Source of the DNA: an uncultured Flavobacteriales bacterium
GTDB taxonomy: Bacteria; Bacteroidota; Bacteroidia; Flavobacteriales_E; Vicingaceae
Length of the DNA stretch: 21,302 nucleotides
Direction of reading: 5' to 3'
NCBI GenBank assembly: GCA_937925525.1
Contig: CALALS010000082.1
Location: 1-21,302 of the forward strand
Position numbers and translations under genes: made by a program. Below, piece by piece: positions 14,426 through 21,302 of this stretch (positions are counted from its first letter, which is position 1; each line of letters begins with the position of its first letter). The notes beneath the pieces are model-generated. The model was not told the origin of the DNA, ran no database searches, and worked only from the letters and a program-made list of their open reading frames with translations.

Positions 14426-15106
14426 ATGAAGGTAACTTATTACGGACATTCTTGTTTTGAGTTGAACATAAGTGGAAAATCTCTTTTGTTAGACCCTTTT
14501 ATTACTCCTAATCCTAAAGCAAAAGATATTAAGATTGAAAGTATAAAACCTGATTTTATGCTTATTTCTCATGGGCATGGCGACCATATTGCCGATGCGG
14601 TTGCAATTGCTCATCAATCAAGTCCTGTAGTGGTTTCCAATTATGAAATTATTACTTGGTTGGAAAAGCAAGGCGTTGAAAATGGAAAAGGATGTAATCA
14701 CGGAGGCACTTTTAAATTTGATTTTGGCAGTGTTAAGTATGTAAATGCAATTCACTCAAGCAGTTTGCCTGATGGAAGTTATGGTGGAAATCCGGGAGGA
14801 TTTGTCATTAAGTCAAGCGATAAAAACATTTATTATGCCGGTGATACTGCTTTGACAATGGATATGAAGCTCATTGCTGAAGAGACTAACATTGATGTTG
14901 CTTTTTTACCTATTGGAGATTGTTTTACCATGGGAATTGATGATGCAATAAAAGCTGCAGATTTCGTTAAGTGTAACAAAATTATTGGAATGCATTATAA
15001 TACTTTTCCACCTATTGAAATAGATGAGGCTGATGCCGTTAAGCGATTTAAAGAAAAGGGAAAAGAGTTGATATTAATAAACATTGGAGATAGTATAGAA
15101 ATATAA
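14426..15106 (+). CDS. UPF0173 metal-dependent hydrolase (metallo-beta-lactamase fold)
   Basis: 226 residues, cytosolic. Seen: an N-terminal TYYGHSCFEL, the metal motif HGHGDH at 49-54 (HxHxDH), a GGNPGGFVI loop, YAGDTAL with the bridging aspartate, and a late GMHYNTFPPIE with the final histidine ligand. This is the UPF0173/UlaG-like branch of the metallo-beta-lactamase fold; a two-metal hydrolase is certain by motif, the substrate is not known. It lies 4 bases upstream of parA on the same strand and is probably co-transcribed, though no functional link with chromosome partitioning is known to me. Confidence 0.93.
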   Translation: MKVTYYGHSCFELNISGKSLLLDPFITPNPKAKDIKIESIKPDFMLISHGHGDHIADAVAIAHQSSPVVVSNYEIITWLEKQGVENGKGCNHGGTFKFDFGSVKYVNAIHSSSLPDGSYGGNPGGFVIKSSDKNIYYAGDTALTMDMKLIAEETNIDVAFLPIGDCFTMGIDDAIKAADFVKCNKIIGMHYNTFPPIEIDEADAVKRFKEKGKELILINIGDSIEI

Positions 15107-15110
15107 AATT

Positions 15111-15923
15111 ATGGGAAAAATCATAGCAATAGCAAATCAGAAAGGTGGAGTAGGTAAAACTACCACAGCTATTAACTTAGCTGCTAGTTTAGGAGTTTTG
15201 GAAAACAAGGTATTGATGGTTGATGCCGATCCACAAGCAAATGCTACTTCAGGAATTGGCTTTGACCCAAGAAACGTTAAAAGTAGTATTTATGAATGTT
15301 TGATTAATGAGGTAGAACCACAAAATGCCATCTTACATTCGGAAACTCCAAATCTTGATTTAATACCGGCTCATATTGATTTAGTGGGAGCGGAGATTGA
15401 AATGATTAATCTACCAAACAGAGAAAAAATGATGAAAATGGCTTTAAACAAAGTCAGAGACCAATATGATTTTATTATAATCGATTGCTCACCTTCATTA
15501 GGCTTGATTACCGTAAATGGTCTTAGTGCAGCAGATTCTGTTATTGTTCCTGTACAATGTGAATATTTTGCTTTAGAAGGATTAGGTAAATTATTGAACA
15601 CCATTAAAATAGTTCAGTCAAGATTAAACACAGAGTTGTCAATTGAAGGATTATTGTTAACGATGTACGATGCTCGTTTAAGATTGGCAAATCAAGTAGT
15701 GGAGGAAGTAAAAACTCATTTCCAGGAATTGGTTTTTGATACTATTATCCAAAGAAACACTAAATTGGGAGAAGCACCAAGTCATGGACAAGCAGCCATT
15801 ATGTTTGATGCAGAGTCCAGAGGTGCTTTAAATTACTTAAATTTAGCAAGAGAAATTCTTCAAAAGAATAACTTAACAAGACTCAAAGAAGAAGAAAAAA
15901 TTATCCAATTAGAAGATGAGTAA
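15111..15923 (+). CDS. parA: Chromosome-partitioning ATPase ParA/Soj
   Basis: A 270-residue Walker-type ATPase that, with ParB bound at parS, drives origin segregation and interacts with replication initiation. Seen: the deviant Walker A KGGVGKTT at 11-18 with the signature lysine, VDADPQANAT at 37-46 (Walker A'), Walker B IIIDCSPSLG at 122-131, and VPVQCEYFALEGL near 147-158. There is no N-terminal DNA-binding extension, so this is the short chromosomal Soj type rather than a plasmid ParA. It overlaps parB by 8 bases. Confidence 0.97.
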   Translation: MGKIIAIANQKGGVGKTTTAINLAASLGVLENKVLMVDADPQANATSGIGFDPRNVKSSIYECLINEVEPQNAILHSETPNLDLIPAHIDLVGAEIEMINLPNREKMMKMALNKVRDQYDFIIIDCSPSLGLITVNGLSAADSVIVPVQCEYFALEGLGKLLNTIKIVQSRLNTELSIEGLLLTMYDARLRLANQVVEEVKTHFQELVFDTIIQRNTKLGEAPSHGQAAIMFDAESRGALNYLNLAREILQKNNLTRLKEEEKIIQLEDE

Positions 15924-16821
15924 GAAACCCGCATTAGGAAAAGGATTAAGCGCACTACTAACCAACAGTGATACAGATGTTTTGGCAGAAACTAAAGAAG
16001 GGAGAGAAGCCCTTGTTGGTTCTGTTGCTGAGTTAGATATTGCTTCTATTGAAGCAAATCCGTTTCAGCCAAGAAATGAGTTTGAGAAAGAAGCGTTGGA
16101 AGAACTTTCTGAGTCTATAAAAGAATTAGGAATCATTCAGCCTGTTACCGTTAGGAAAATGGGTAAAGGTAAATTTCAGCTCATTTCCGGTGAAAGAAGA
16201 TTTAGAGCATCAAAATTAGCCGGACTAACTAAAATTCCTGCTTTTATTAGAATTGCTAATGACCAGGCTATGCTTGAAATGGCTTTGGTTGAAAATATTC
16301 AACGTGAGAATTTAAACGCAATAGACATTTCACTTTCATACAATAGATTGATAGAGGAATGTAATCTTACGCAAGAAGAATTAAGCACTCGAGTTGGGAA
16401 AAAGCGTTCTACTATAACTAACTATTTAAGACTTTTAAATCTTCCGGCTGAAATTCAACATTCTTTAAGAGACGGAAAAATTTCTATGGGGCATGCCAGA
16501 GCATTGGTAAGTATTGAAGATGAAGAAATTCAGTTAGCTATTTTTAGAGAAATTGAAGAAAATGAGTTGTCTGTAAGGCAGGTTGAAGAAATGGCCAGAG
16601 GTTATACTATTCAAACTAAAGAAGACAAAAAGACCAAAAGAGAAAGCAAAAAGGAAAAGGGAAATCTTTCTTTTTCAGAACTTAAACTGAAATCAGAACT
16701 TCATGATTTGTTTAAAACAAAAGTGGAGATTGTTAAGAACAATAAAGGTAAGGGAAAGATAGTTATTGCCTTTAACTCTAAAGATGATTTTGAACGAATT
16801 ACATCCGTTTTTGAAAATTAA
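15916..16821 (+). CDS. parB: Chromosome-partitioning protein ParB/Spo0J
   Basis: A 301-residue CTPase clamp that loads at parS and spreads on DNA. Seen: the N-terminal KPALGKGLSALL (4-15; the ParA-stimulating LGKGL segment), ANPFQPR at 47-53, the CTP-binding GERRFRAS at 92-99 and ENIQRENLN at 126-134, a helix-turn-helix at about 151-175 (LTQEELSTRVGKKRSTITNY), a Lys-rich linker (about 235-248) and the C-terminal dimerisation domain. No parS-like 16-mer (TGTTNCACGTGAAACA) was noticed in the window by reading. Confidence 0.97.
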   Translation: MSKKPALGKGLSALLTNSDTDVLAETKEGREALVGSVAELDIASIEANPFQPRNEFEKEALEELSESIKELGIIQPVTVRKMGKGKFQLISGERRFRASKLAGLTKIPAFIRIANDQAMLEMALVENIQRENLNAIDISLSYNRLIEECNLTQEELSTRVGKKRSTITNYLRLLNLPAEIQHSLRDGKISMGHARALVSIEDEEIQLAIFREIEENELSVRQVEEMARGYTIQTKEDKKTKRESKKEKGNLSFSELKLKSELHDLFKTKVEIVKNNKGKGKIVIAFNSKDDFERITSVFEN

Positions 16822-17365
16822 AACCTTCATTTTTTTATTTCTAATTATTGGTATTAGCTGCTCTGCTTTTGCTCAAAAAAAGGTAATTGAAGCTGATACA
16901 CTTCCCTTGGATACTACTGTAAAACATTCACCTAAAAGGGCAGCGTTATTTTCTGCTGTTTTGCCCGGATTAGGTCAGGCTTACAACAAAAAATACTGGA
17001 AAATTCCAATTGTGTATGCAGGCATTGCAACTACACTTTACTTTGCAAATAAAAACCATCAAGAATTTAAGACCTTTAAATCAGCTTATTTGTCAAGAGT
17101 AGATGATGACCCTACAACTGTTGATGACTTACCCTTATACAGTGATGCAAATTTGCTCACACTAACTGAATATTATAGGCGGAACAGAGATTTATTTGTA
17201 ATAGGAACGGTAGTAGTCTATGCTTTAAACGTAATAGATGCGGCAGTTGACGCACATTTATTTTATTTTGATGTAAGTGATGACTTATCTCTAAACTTAG
17301 CGCCTAATTTTAATTTAAATACTACCGGAGTGTATTCAGGTTTTTATTTAAAACTGAATTTCTAG
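16811..17365 (+). CDS. DUF5683 membrane protein
   Basis: About 184 residues from the TTG at 16811-16813, chosen because it gives a clean signal peptide (MKIKTFIFLFLIIG...SAFAQ). An in-frame ATG at 16784 would add nine residues read from inside parB. The mature part has the DUF5683 hallmarks KRAALFSAVLPGLGQAYNKKYWKIPIVYAGIATTLYFA and LYSDANLLTLTEYYRRNRDL, then a second hydrophobic segment (FVIGTVVVYALNVIDAAVDAHLFYFDVSDDLSLNLAP). The function is unknown. The gene overlaps the parB 3' end and, as I recall, follows parAB in many Bacteroidota, usually before dapB and lepB. Here it ends stop-to-stop against mtgA. Confidence 0.88.
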   Translation: MKIKTFIFLFLIIGISCSAFAQKKVIEADTLPLDTTVKHSPKRAALFSAVLPGLGQAYNKKYWKIPIVYAGIATTLYFANKNHQEFKTFKSAYLSRVDDDPTTVDDLPLYSDANLLTLTEYYRRNRDLFVIGTVVVYALNVIDAAVDAHLFYFDVSDDLSLNLAPNFNLNTTGVYSGFYLKLNF

Positions 17366-18097
17366 CTATTTCTTTTTATTCTTAGGCTCAATGTATTTAT
17401 CAAGATACTTTGTTCCTCCGAAAAGCCTCATTTGGTTCATTGCCCAACTTTGCCTACCTCTTAGATATTCAGTAGGCCTGCAAGCGTTCATTTTTAAAGG
17501 GTTTGGTAATGTTACGGCAATTAAAGCGGCTTCGCTTCTGCTAAGTTTAACAGCAGATTTCTTAAAACATTTTTTTGAAATTGCTTCAACTCCATATACT
17601 CCATCGCCTAGCTCAATTACATTTAAATATACTTCAATAATTCTTTTTTTATTCCAAAGTAGCTCTATTAAAGCAGTAAAATAAACTTCAAATCCTTTTC
17701 GAATCCAACTTCTTCCGGGCCATAGAAAAACATTTTTTGCCACTTGTTGGCTAATGGTACTTGCACCTCTTTTTTTCTTGCTTTTTTCATTATGGTTCAT
17801 GGCCTTTTTTATAGCGCCAAAATCAAAACCATAGTGTTTAAAGTAATTTTGGTCTTCAGCAACTACAACCGCTAACACCATGTTTTCGTTTATCTCATCG
17901 TAATCTTTCCAAGTTTTATTAATGGAGCATTCCTTTTTTTCGCAATCCATCCATCGCTCAACCATTAAGTAGGTAATAGGCGGATTTACCCACCGGTAAA
18001 GTAAAACCCAGCAAAAGGTAATAGCAAAAAACCACAAGCATACCTTTAAAAGTATGCGAAAAACTTTTCTGAATAATCCTTTTTTAAGCTTTACCAT
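17366..18097 (-). CDS. mtgA: Monofunctional biosynthetic peptidoglycan transglycosylase
   Basis: A GT51 glycosyltransferase that polymerises lipid II into glycan strands without a transpeptidase domain. The 243-residue protein shows one N-terminal membrane helix at about 16-35, then the five GT51 motifs: VVAEDQNYFKHYGFD (78-92) with catalytic Glu81, RGASTISQQVAKNVFLWPGRSW (110-131), RKGFEVYFTALIELLWNKKRIIEVYLNVIELG (133-164) with the second conserved Glu155, and GVYGVEAISKKCFKK. The length is typical. The stop codon directly adjoins that of DUF5683 with no gap; the gene is divergent from the TPR-SpoIIE gene and has a good promoter at 18111-18140. Confidence 0.95.
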   Translation of the reverse strand: MVKLKKGLFRKVFRILLKVCLWFFAITFCWVLLYRWVNPPITYLMVERWMDCEKKECSINKTWKDYDEINENMVLAVVVAEDQNYFKHYGFDFGAIKKAMNHNEKSKKKRGASTISQQVAKNVFLWPGRSWIRKGFEVYFTALIELLWNKKRIIEVYLNVIELGDGVYGVEAISKKCFKKSAVKLSRSEAALIAVTLPNPLKMNACRPTEYLRGRQSWAMNQMRLFGGTKYLDKYIEPKNKKK

Positions 18098-18110
18098 AAG
18101 ATATTATTGG

Positions 18111-18140
18111 CAAAACTATATTAAATAAACTCAAGTTCAA
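18111..18140 (-). promoter_or_regulatory. Promoter of mtgA
   Basis: On the minus strand a TTG -33 box (18138-18140) is followed after 19 bases by the -7 box TAGTTTTG (18111-18118), a full TAnnTTTG match ending 13 bases before the mtgA ATG. Confidence 0.55.
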
Positions 18141-18166
18141 TACTTTCCTAGGTTATTTATTTTAAC

Positions 18167-18174
18167 CAAATTTG
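18167..18174 (+). promoter_or_regulatory. Possible -7 box of the TPR-SpoIIE gene
   Basis: CAAATTTG differs from TAnnTTTG at the first base and ends 18 bases before the TTG start at 18193, a distance similar to the better promoters in this window. No -33 TTTG. Weak. Confidence 0.25.
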
Positions 18175-18192
18175 TAAACCAAAACTACAATC

Positions 18193-20469
18193 TTGAAAAA
18201 TTTTCTTTTTACTGCTTTTGTTTGCTGTACCTTATTTTCTTTTTCTCAGTCAAAACAAGATAGTTTATATTCCATTGTAAACCGTAAGGTAAATACTCCT
18301 GAAAGAGTAGATGCTATTATAGAATTAGCAAGTATAATGTCTGATGCAGGAAAAGCAGACTCTACATTTTATTACCTTGACATTGCTAAAAAAAGTGCAG
18401 TTTCAAATAAACTTTTGAAGCAGCATAGCCTTTCTTGTATTAGATTAGGAAATCATTTTTTATTTAGCGGTAAGTATGACTTAGCAGAAAAAGAATATAA
18501 AGAAGCGATTAAAGTATTAAATGGTACTGAGCACAAACAGAATCTTGGTGTTGCCTACAAAAATTTGGCTATTGTGTATGCTTATCAGGGAATTTTTGAG
18601 AAAGCAATTTTTAATTTTAGCAAAGGCATTGAATTGGCGATTGAGCGTAATGATACTCTTGGTATTGCCGGTGGATATAGTGATATAGGATTGGTTTATT
18701 TGCAAAAAAATAACCATCCTATTGCTTTGAATTACTTCCACAAGTCGCTAAGCATTTATGAAAAGGTAGATGCAGAAAAGGAAATAAGCTTTTTGTATAA
18801 TAATTTTGGTAAAATATATACAGAACTACATGATTATGAAAAAGCTATCGAATTTTTTCAAAAAAACTTAGTCTTAGCTAATCAAAACGGTTCCAATACA
18901 AATAAAGCCATGGCGCTTCATAATATTTCTATTAGTTATGGAAATCAGCAAGATTATAAAAATGCCTATAAATATGCATTGTTAGCACTTGAAATAAGAA
19001 AAGATACGAATTCAAGTAAGAAGGGAGTTAGCGATTTAGTAAGTACATTAAATCAAATTGGTTCAATCTATTTTAACATAAAATACTACAGCCCTGATAG
19101 CATTAGAGAGATAGTTTATGATAAACCTTATTTTGCGGAAAACCCGTCTTCATTGGTTGATTCTGCTTTAGCTTTATATAAAATAGCTGAAAAAATTACT
19201 GTTAATACTGATTTTGACGAGCAAAAGTCAAGCACATTATTTTACATAGCTGAAATATTAATGTATAAGGGAGATTTTACCGGTGCTATTGCTAAATTTA
19301 AAACTGCCTTAAAAATTCTTGAGGAACTTGATGTTGAGTACGATGATCAAGCAGAATCTTGTTTAAATATATATAAAGCTTACAACTCAATTAATCAGAA
19401 AGACAGTGCACTTAAGTATTACATTTTATACCATGAAAAATATGTAAATGCTTATGGTTATGAATCCCAAATAGAGTTAGGTTCAGAAATGGCCAGCTAC
19501 GAATTAAATAGACAACATGAAATTGAGCAGGAAAAAAAAGAGCAACAATTATTAGTGTCAATTGAAAAGGAAAAAAATGCAAGGCTTAAGTTATATTTTG
19601 CGTTAGGAGCCGGATTATTAACTCTGATTTTGCTTTTATATATTTTAAAAAGCTTACGAGAAAAGAAAAAGGCAAATGAAGTTCTTGCCATTCAGAAAGC
19701 TCAGATTGAAGAAAAAAATAATGAAATCACTAGCTCTATAAACTATGCCAGACACTTACAAAATTCAATACAACCCAAAGAAGAATATATATCGAAATAT
19801 TTTCCTGACAGTTTTCAAATTTATAAACCAAAAGATATTGTAGCCGGTGATTTTATATGGTTTAAAGATATTGAAAACACTACTGAGGTAGTTTTTGGAG
19901 TGGGTGATTGTACCGGACATGGAGTTCCCGGAGCTATGGTAAGCGTTGCTTGCTCCACTTCATTAGATAGAGCTGTGGCAGAATTCAATATCACAAAGCC
20001 ATCGTTAATTCTCCGGAAATCTTCAGAAATCATCTCATCTTTATTTGGTTCAACAGAAAGTGTAAGAGATGGTATGGACATAGCTCTTTGTAAGTTAGAC
20101 TTAGATTCTAATAGGCTGGAATACTCCGGTGCAAACAATTCACTCTGGATTATCAGAAATGGGGAGATGACAATTTTACCTTCTACCAGACAAACAGTTG
20201 GGTATGTTGCCAATCCTATTCCTTTTGAAAATCATGAGTTCCAACTTATAAAAGGTGATTTAATCTATTTATTTTCAGATGGGTATGTCGATCAATTTGG
20301 TGGAGAAAAAAATAAAAAACTTAAATCATCAGGCTTCAAAGACCTTTTGCTTGAAGTTTCTTCTATGCCGGTGAACGAACAGAAGGAAAAAATGCTTGAA
20401 TTTTTTGATAAGTGGAAAGGAATCAATGAGCAAATTGATGATGTTTGTGTTTTTGGTATTAGAATTTAA
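18193..20469 (+). CDS. TPR-repeat membrane protein with SpoIIE/PP2C phosphatase domain
   Basis: A 758-residue signalling protein. Layout: signal peptide (about 1-19, TTG start), about 7-8 tetratricopeptide repeats exported to the periplasm (about 40-425; clear units such as YDLAEKEYKEAIKVL and YEKAIEFFQKNLVLA), a membrane helix at about 466-486, a cytoplasmic coiled coil (490-520, EKKKANEVLAIQKAQIEEKNNEI), and a SpoIIE-type PP2C serine phosphatase (about 530-758). Metal-binding aspartates are visible in GDFIW (Asp553), GDCTGHG (Asp572), SDGYVDQFG (Asp696) and DDVCV (749-750), so the phosphatase looks active. By family knowledge it dephosphorylates a phospho-serine on a STAS-type protein; the target here is unknown. 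It is a single gene between divergent mtgA and dapB. Confidence 0.92.
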   Translation: MKNFLFTAFVCCTLFSFSQSKQDSLYSIVNRKVNTPERVDAIIELASIMSDAGKADSTFYYLDIAKKSAVSNKLLKQHSLSCIRLGNHFLFSGKYDLAEKEYKEAIKVLNGTEHKQNLGVAYKNLAIVYAYQGIFEKAIFNFSKGIELAIERNDTLGIAGGYSDIGLVYLQKNNHPIALNYFHKSLSIYEKVDAEKEISFLYNNFGKIYTELHDYEKAIEFFQKNLVLANQNGSNTNKAMALHNISISYGNQQDYKNAYKYALLALEIRKDTNSSKKGVSDLVSTLNQIGSIYFNIKYYSPDSIREIVYDKPYFAENPSSLVDSALALYKIAEKITVNTDFDEQKSSTLFYIAEILMYKGDFTGAIAKFKTALKILEELDVEYDDQAESCLNIYKAYNSINQKDSALKYYILYHEKYVNAYGYESQIELGSEMASYELNRQHEIEQEKKEQQLLVSIEKEKNARLKLYFALGAGLLTLILLLYILKSLREKKKANEVLAIQKAQIEEKNNEITSSINYARHLQNSIQPKEEYISKYFPDSFQIYKPKDIVAGDFIWFKDIENTTEVVFGVGDCTGHGVPGAMVSVACSTSLDRAVAEFNITKPSLILRKSSEIISSLFGSTESVRDGMDIALCKLDLDSNRLEYSGANNSLWIIRNGEMTILPSTRQTVGYVANPIPFENHEFQLIKGDLIYLFSDGYVDQFGGEKNKKLKSSGFKDLLLEVSSMPVNEQKEKMLEFFDKWKGINEQIDDVCVFGIRI

Positions 20470-20494
20470 ACCAATCATCTATTTATTTTTCCGC

Positions 20495-20508
20495 TAATAA
20501 TATTATTA
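20495..20508. repeat. AT-only 14-base palindrome after the SpoIIE gene
   Basis: TAATAATATTATTA is perfectly self-complementary and lies 25 bases past the stop codon. It has no G or C and no T-run behind it, so it is at best a weak terminator and may be chance in AT-rich DNA. Confidence 0.2.
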
Positions 20509-20608
20509 CACTTTAACAAAATAAATAAAGAACTCACTAAGTTAATTAGCACAAAGAATATTCAAAAAGCCTAATTATTCTTCTAAATTTACACTCAAAT
20601 TTTTGCAC

Positions 20609-21211
20609 ATGATTATATCATTATTTGGATACGGAAAAATGGGTAAAGAAATTGAACAAATTGCTGTTCAAAGAGGTCACCAAATTGGATTAAAAATAAA
20701 CTCTTCAAATTCCTCAGACATTACTAAAGAAAATATCAAAAATACTGATGTTATTATTGAGTTTAGTCGCCCTGAGTTTGCCAAAGACAATATATTATTC
20801 GCCATAGAAAACAATGTTCCTATTGTTGTGGGAACAACAGGCTGGTATGAGGACTATGATTTTTTAAAATCACAAGCTCTTGGAAAAAGTGGCACACTTC
20901 TTACCGCAACAAACTTTAGTGTTGGTGTAAATATCTTTTTTAAAATCAATGAATATTTAGCTAAAATCATGAATACTCAAGATGCTTATGATTTTTATAT
21001 GAAAGAAATTTATAATACCAAAATAAACGAGATCAAAAAAGTACTTAAATTACAAGCTAGAAAAGTAAAAGACGATGCTACTAAGATTAAATTGTTAGAA
21101 GTAGTTAAATTACTTAAAGAAATTGACAAGGGTTCTCGTATTAGTAATGATGATTTAATTAATCTTCTTCAATACTATCAATTAACAGAAGAATTAGCCC
21201 TAGTAAAATAA
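20609..21211 (+). pseudogene. dapB: Truncated dapB (4-hydroxy-tetrahydrodipicolinate reductase N-terminus) fused to foreign helical tail
   Basis: The first ~122 of 200 residues are a normal DapB NAD(P)H-binding domain for the second dedicated step of lysine/diaminopimelate synthesis: ISLFGYGKMGKEIEQIA (3-19), DVIIEFSRPE (47-56), VPIVVGTTGWY (70-80) and TATNFSVGVNIFF (99-111). After IMNTQDAYDFYMKEIYNT the sequence departs from the family. The expected catalytic segment (HHxxKxDAPSGTA) and all following strands are absent, replaced by about 63 Lys/Leu-rich helical residues ending in NLLQYYQLTEELALVK that I do not recognise. It cannot be a working DapB. The start is ATG 20609. The stop overlaps the next ATG (TAATG), so the tail looks like the end of another gene joined in frame. 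Confidence 0.8.
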
Positions 21212-21302
21212 TGGCAAAAAAGAATAATACTATTAAACCTTCGGAGTTAAATCCTAATTTTCTCAAAAAAATTGAGGATAAGTATGGTCCTATTAGTAAA
21301 GA
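21211..21302 (+). CDS. Unidentified gene, 5' fragment (runs off the window)
   Basis: The ATG at 21211 shares its A with the stop codon of the preceding frame and opens a continuous frame to the window edge (30 full codons). The N-terminus begins MAKKNNTIKPSELNPNF and continues with a charged helix ending near KYGPISK. It is not LepB, which I would expect after dapB in Bacteroidota, and I cannot assign a family from this length. The one-base overlap suggests it belongs with the foreign tail of the dapB fusion rather than with dapB itself. Confidence 0.5.
   Translation, partial: MAKKNNTIKPSELNPNFLKKIEDKYGPISK

Noticed and set aside
15371..15604. A 77-residue minus-strand frame
   Set aside because: It is antisense to parA in a region encoding Walker B; a shadow frame.
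14426..17365. A parS site near parAB
   Set aside because: Read for TGTTNCACGTGAAACA-like sequences on both strands and saw none; a pattern scan with mismatches would be needed to exclude it fully.
17391..17684. A 97-residue plus-strand frame after DUF5683
   Set aside because: It is antisense to mtgA, which has clear GT51 motifs on the other strand.
19821..20213. A 130-residue open frame on the minus strand inside the SpoIIE gene
   Set aside because: It lies wholly antisense to the conserved phosphatase domain and shows no family motif; it is a shadow frame.
1..21302. CRISPR array, insertion sequence or integrase gene
   Set aside because: No regularly spaced repeats, transposase or integrase motifs were seen; the odd right end alone does not justify calling a mobile element.

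Overview
The window is a 21.3 kb piece of an AT-rich Bacteroidota chromosome, most likely Flavobacteriia-like. The evidence is: secreted proteins with type IX secretion (T9SS) C-terminal tails; family-specific proteins such as a long NusB, a DUF3276 PUR protein, a CCC-motif membrane protein and DUF5683; weak or absent Shine-Dalgarno sites with several TTG/GTG starts; and many upstream copies of the Bacteroidota -7 box TAnnTTTG. Most of the window is ordinary, densely packed housekeeping DNA. No insertion sequence, CRISPR array, rRNA or intact prophage was seen, and no gene-free stretch exceeds 300 bases.

Layout. Positions 1-1021 hold divergent rsfS (5' part only) and birA. Positions 1064-1971 hold an M48 lipoprotein protease and tRNA-Arg(ACG). 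Positions 2102-3331 encode a PKD-domain secreted protein, converging on a minus-strand signalling pair (STAS-like protein plus HisKA_2 histidine kinase, 3321-4620). Next on the minus strand come a CCC-motif/DUF2752 membrane pair (4651-5272) and a secreted pair (a small cysteine-free exported protein and a P-domain T9SS protein, 5309-7166). Positions 7285-10764 look like one minus-strand operon: leucine dehydrogenase, nusB, DUF1573 lipoprotein, yajC, coaE. A divergent region at 10765-10901 carries two facing promoters and an inverted repeat, and feeds an ABC half-transporter (10902-12701). DUF3276 and a helical-repeat protein follow, separated by a strong terminator that abuts the second gene's start codon.

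Positions 14426-17365 form a plus-strand operon: UPF0173 hydrolase, parA, parB, DUF5683. It meets mtgA (minus) stop codon to stop codon. A TPR-SpoIIE phosphatase (18193-20469) is divergent from mtgA.

The right end is anomalous. dapB starts normally at 20609 but after about 125-135 residues becomes an unrelated helical sequence. It loses the whole conserved catalytic segment, and its stop codon overlaps the start of an unrecognised gene running off the window. This is either a real recombination or integration junction or an assembly chimera, and it is the point most worth checking. The left end is a T-rich run inside rsfS that encodes an atypical Lys-rich stretch, which fits both ends being contig ends. 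I did not find a convincing complete new system. The best leads are the dapB junction, the inverted repeat over the leucine dehydrogenase promoter, the terminator-ATG arrangement at 13220-13255, and the separated STAS/kinase/SpoIIE signalling parts.
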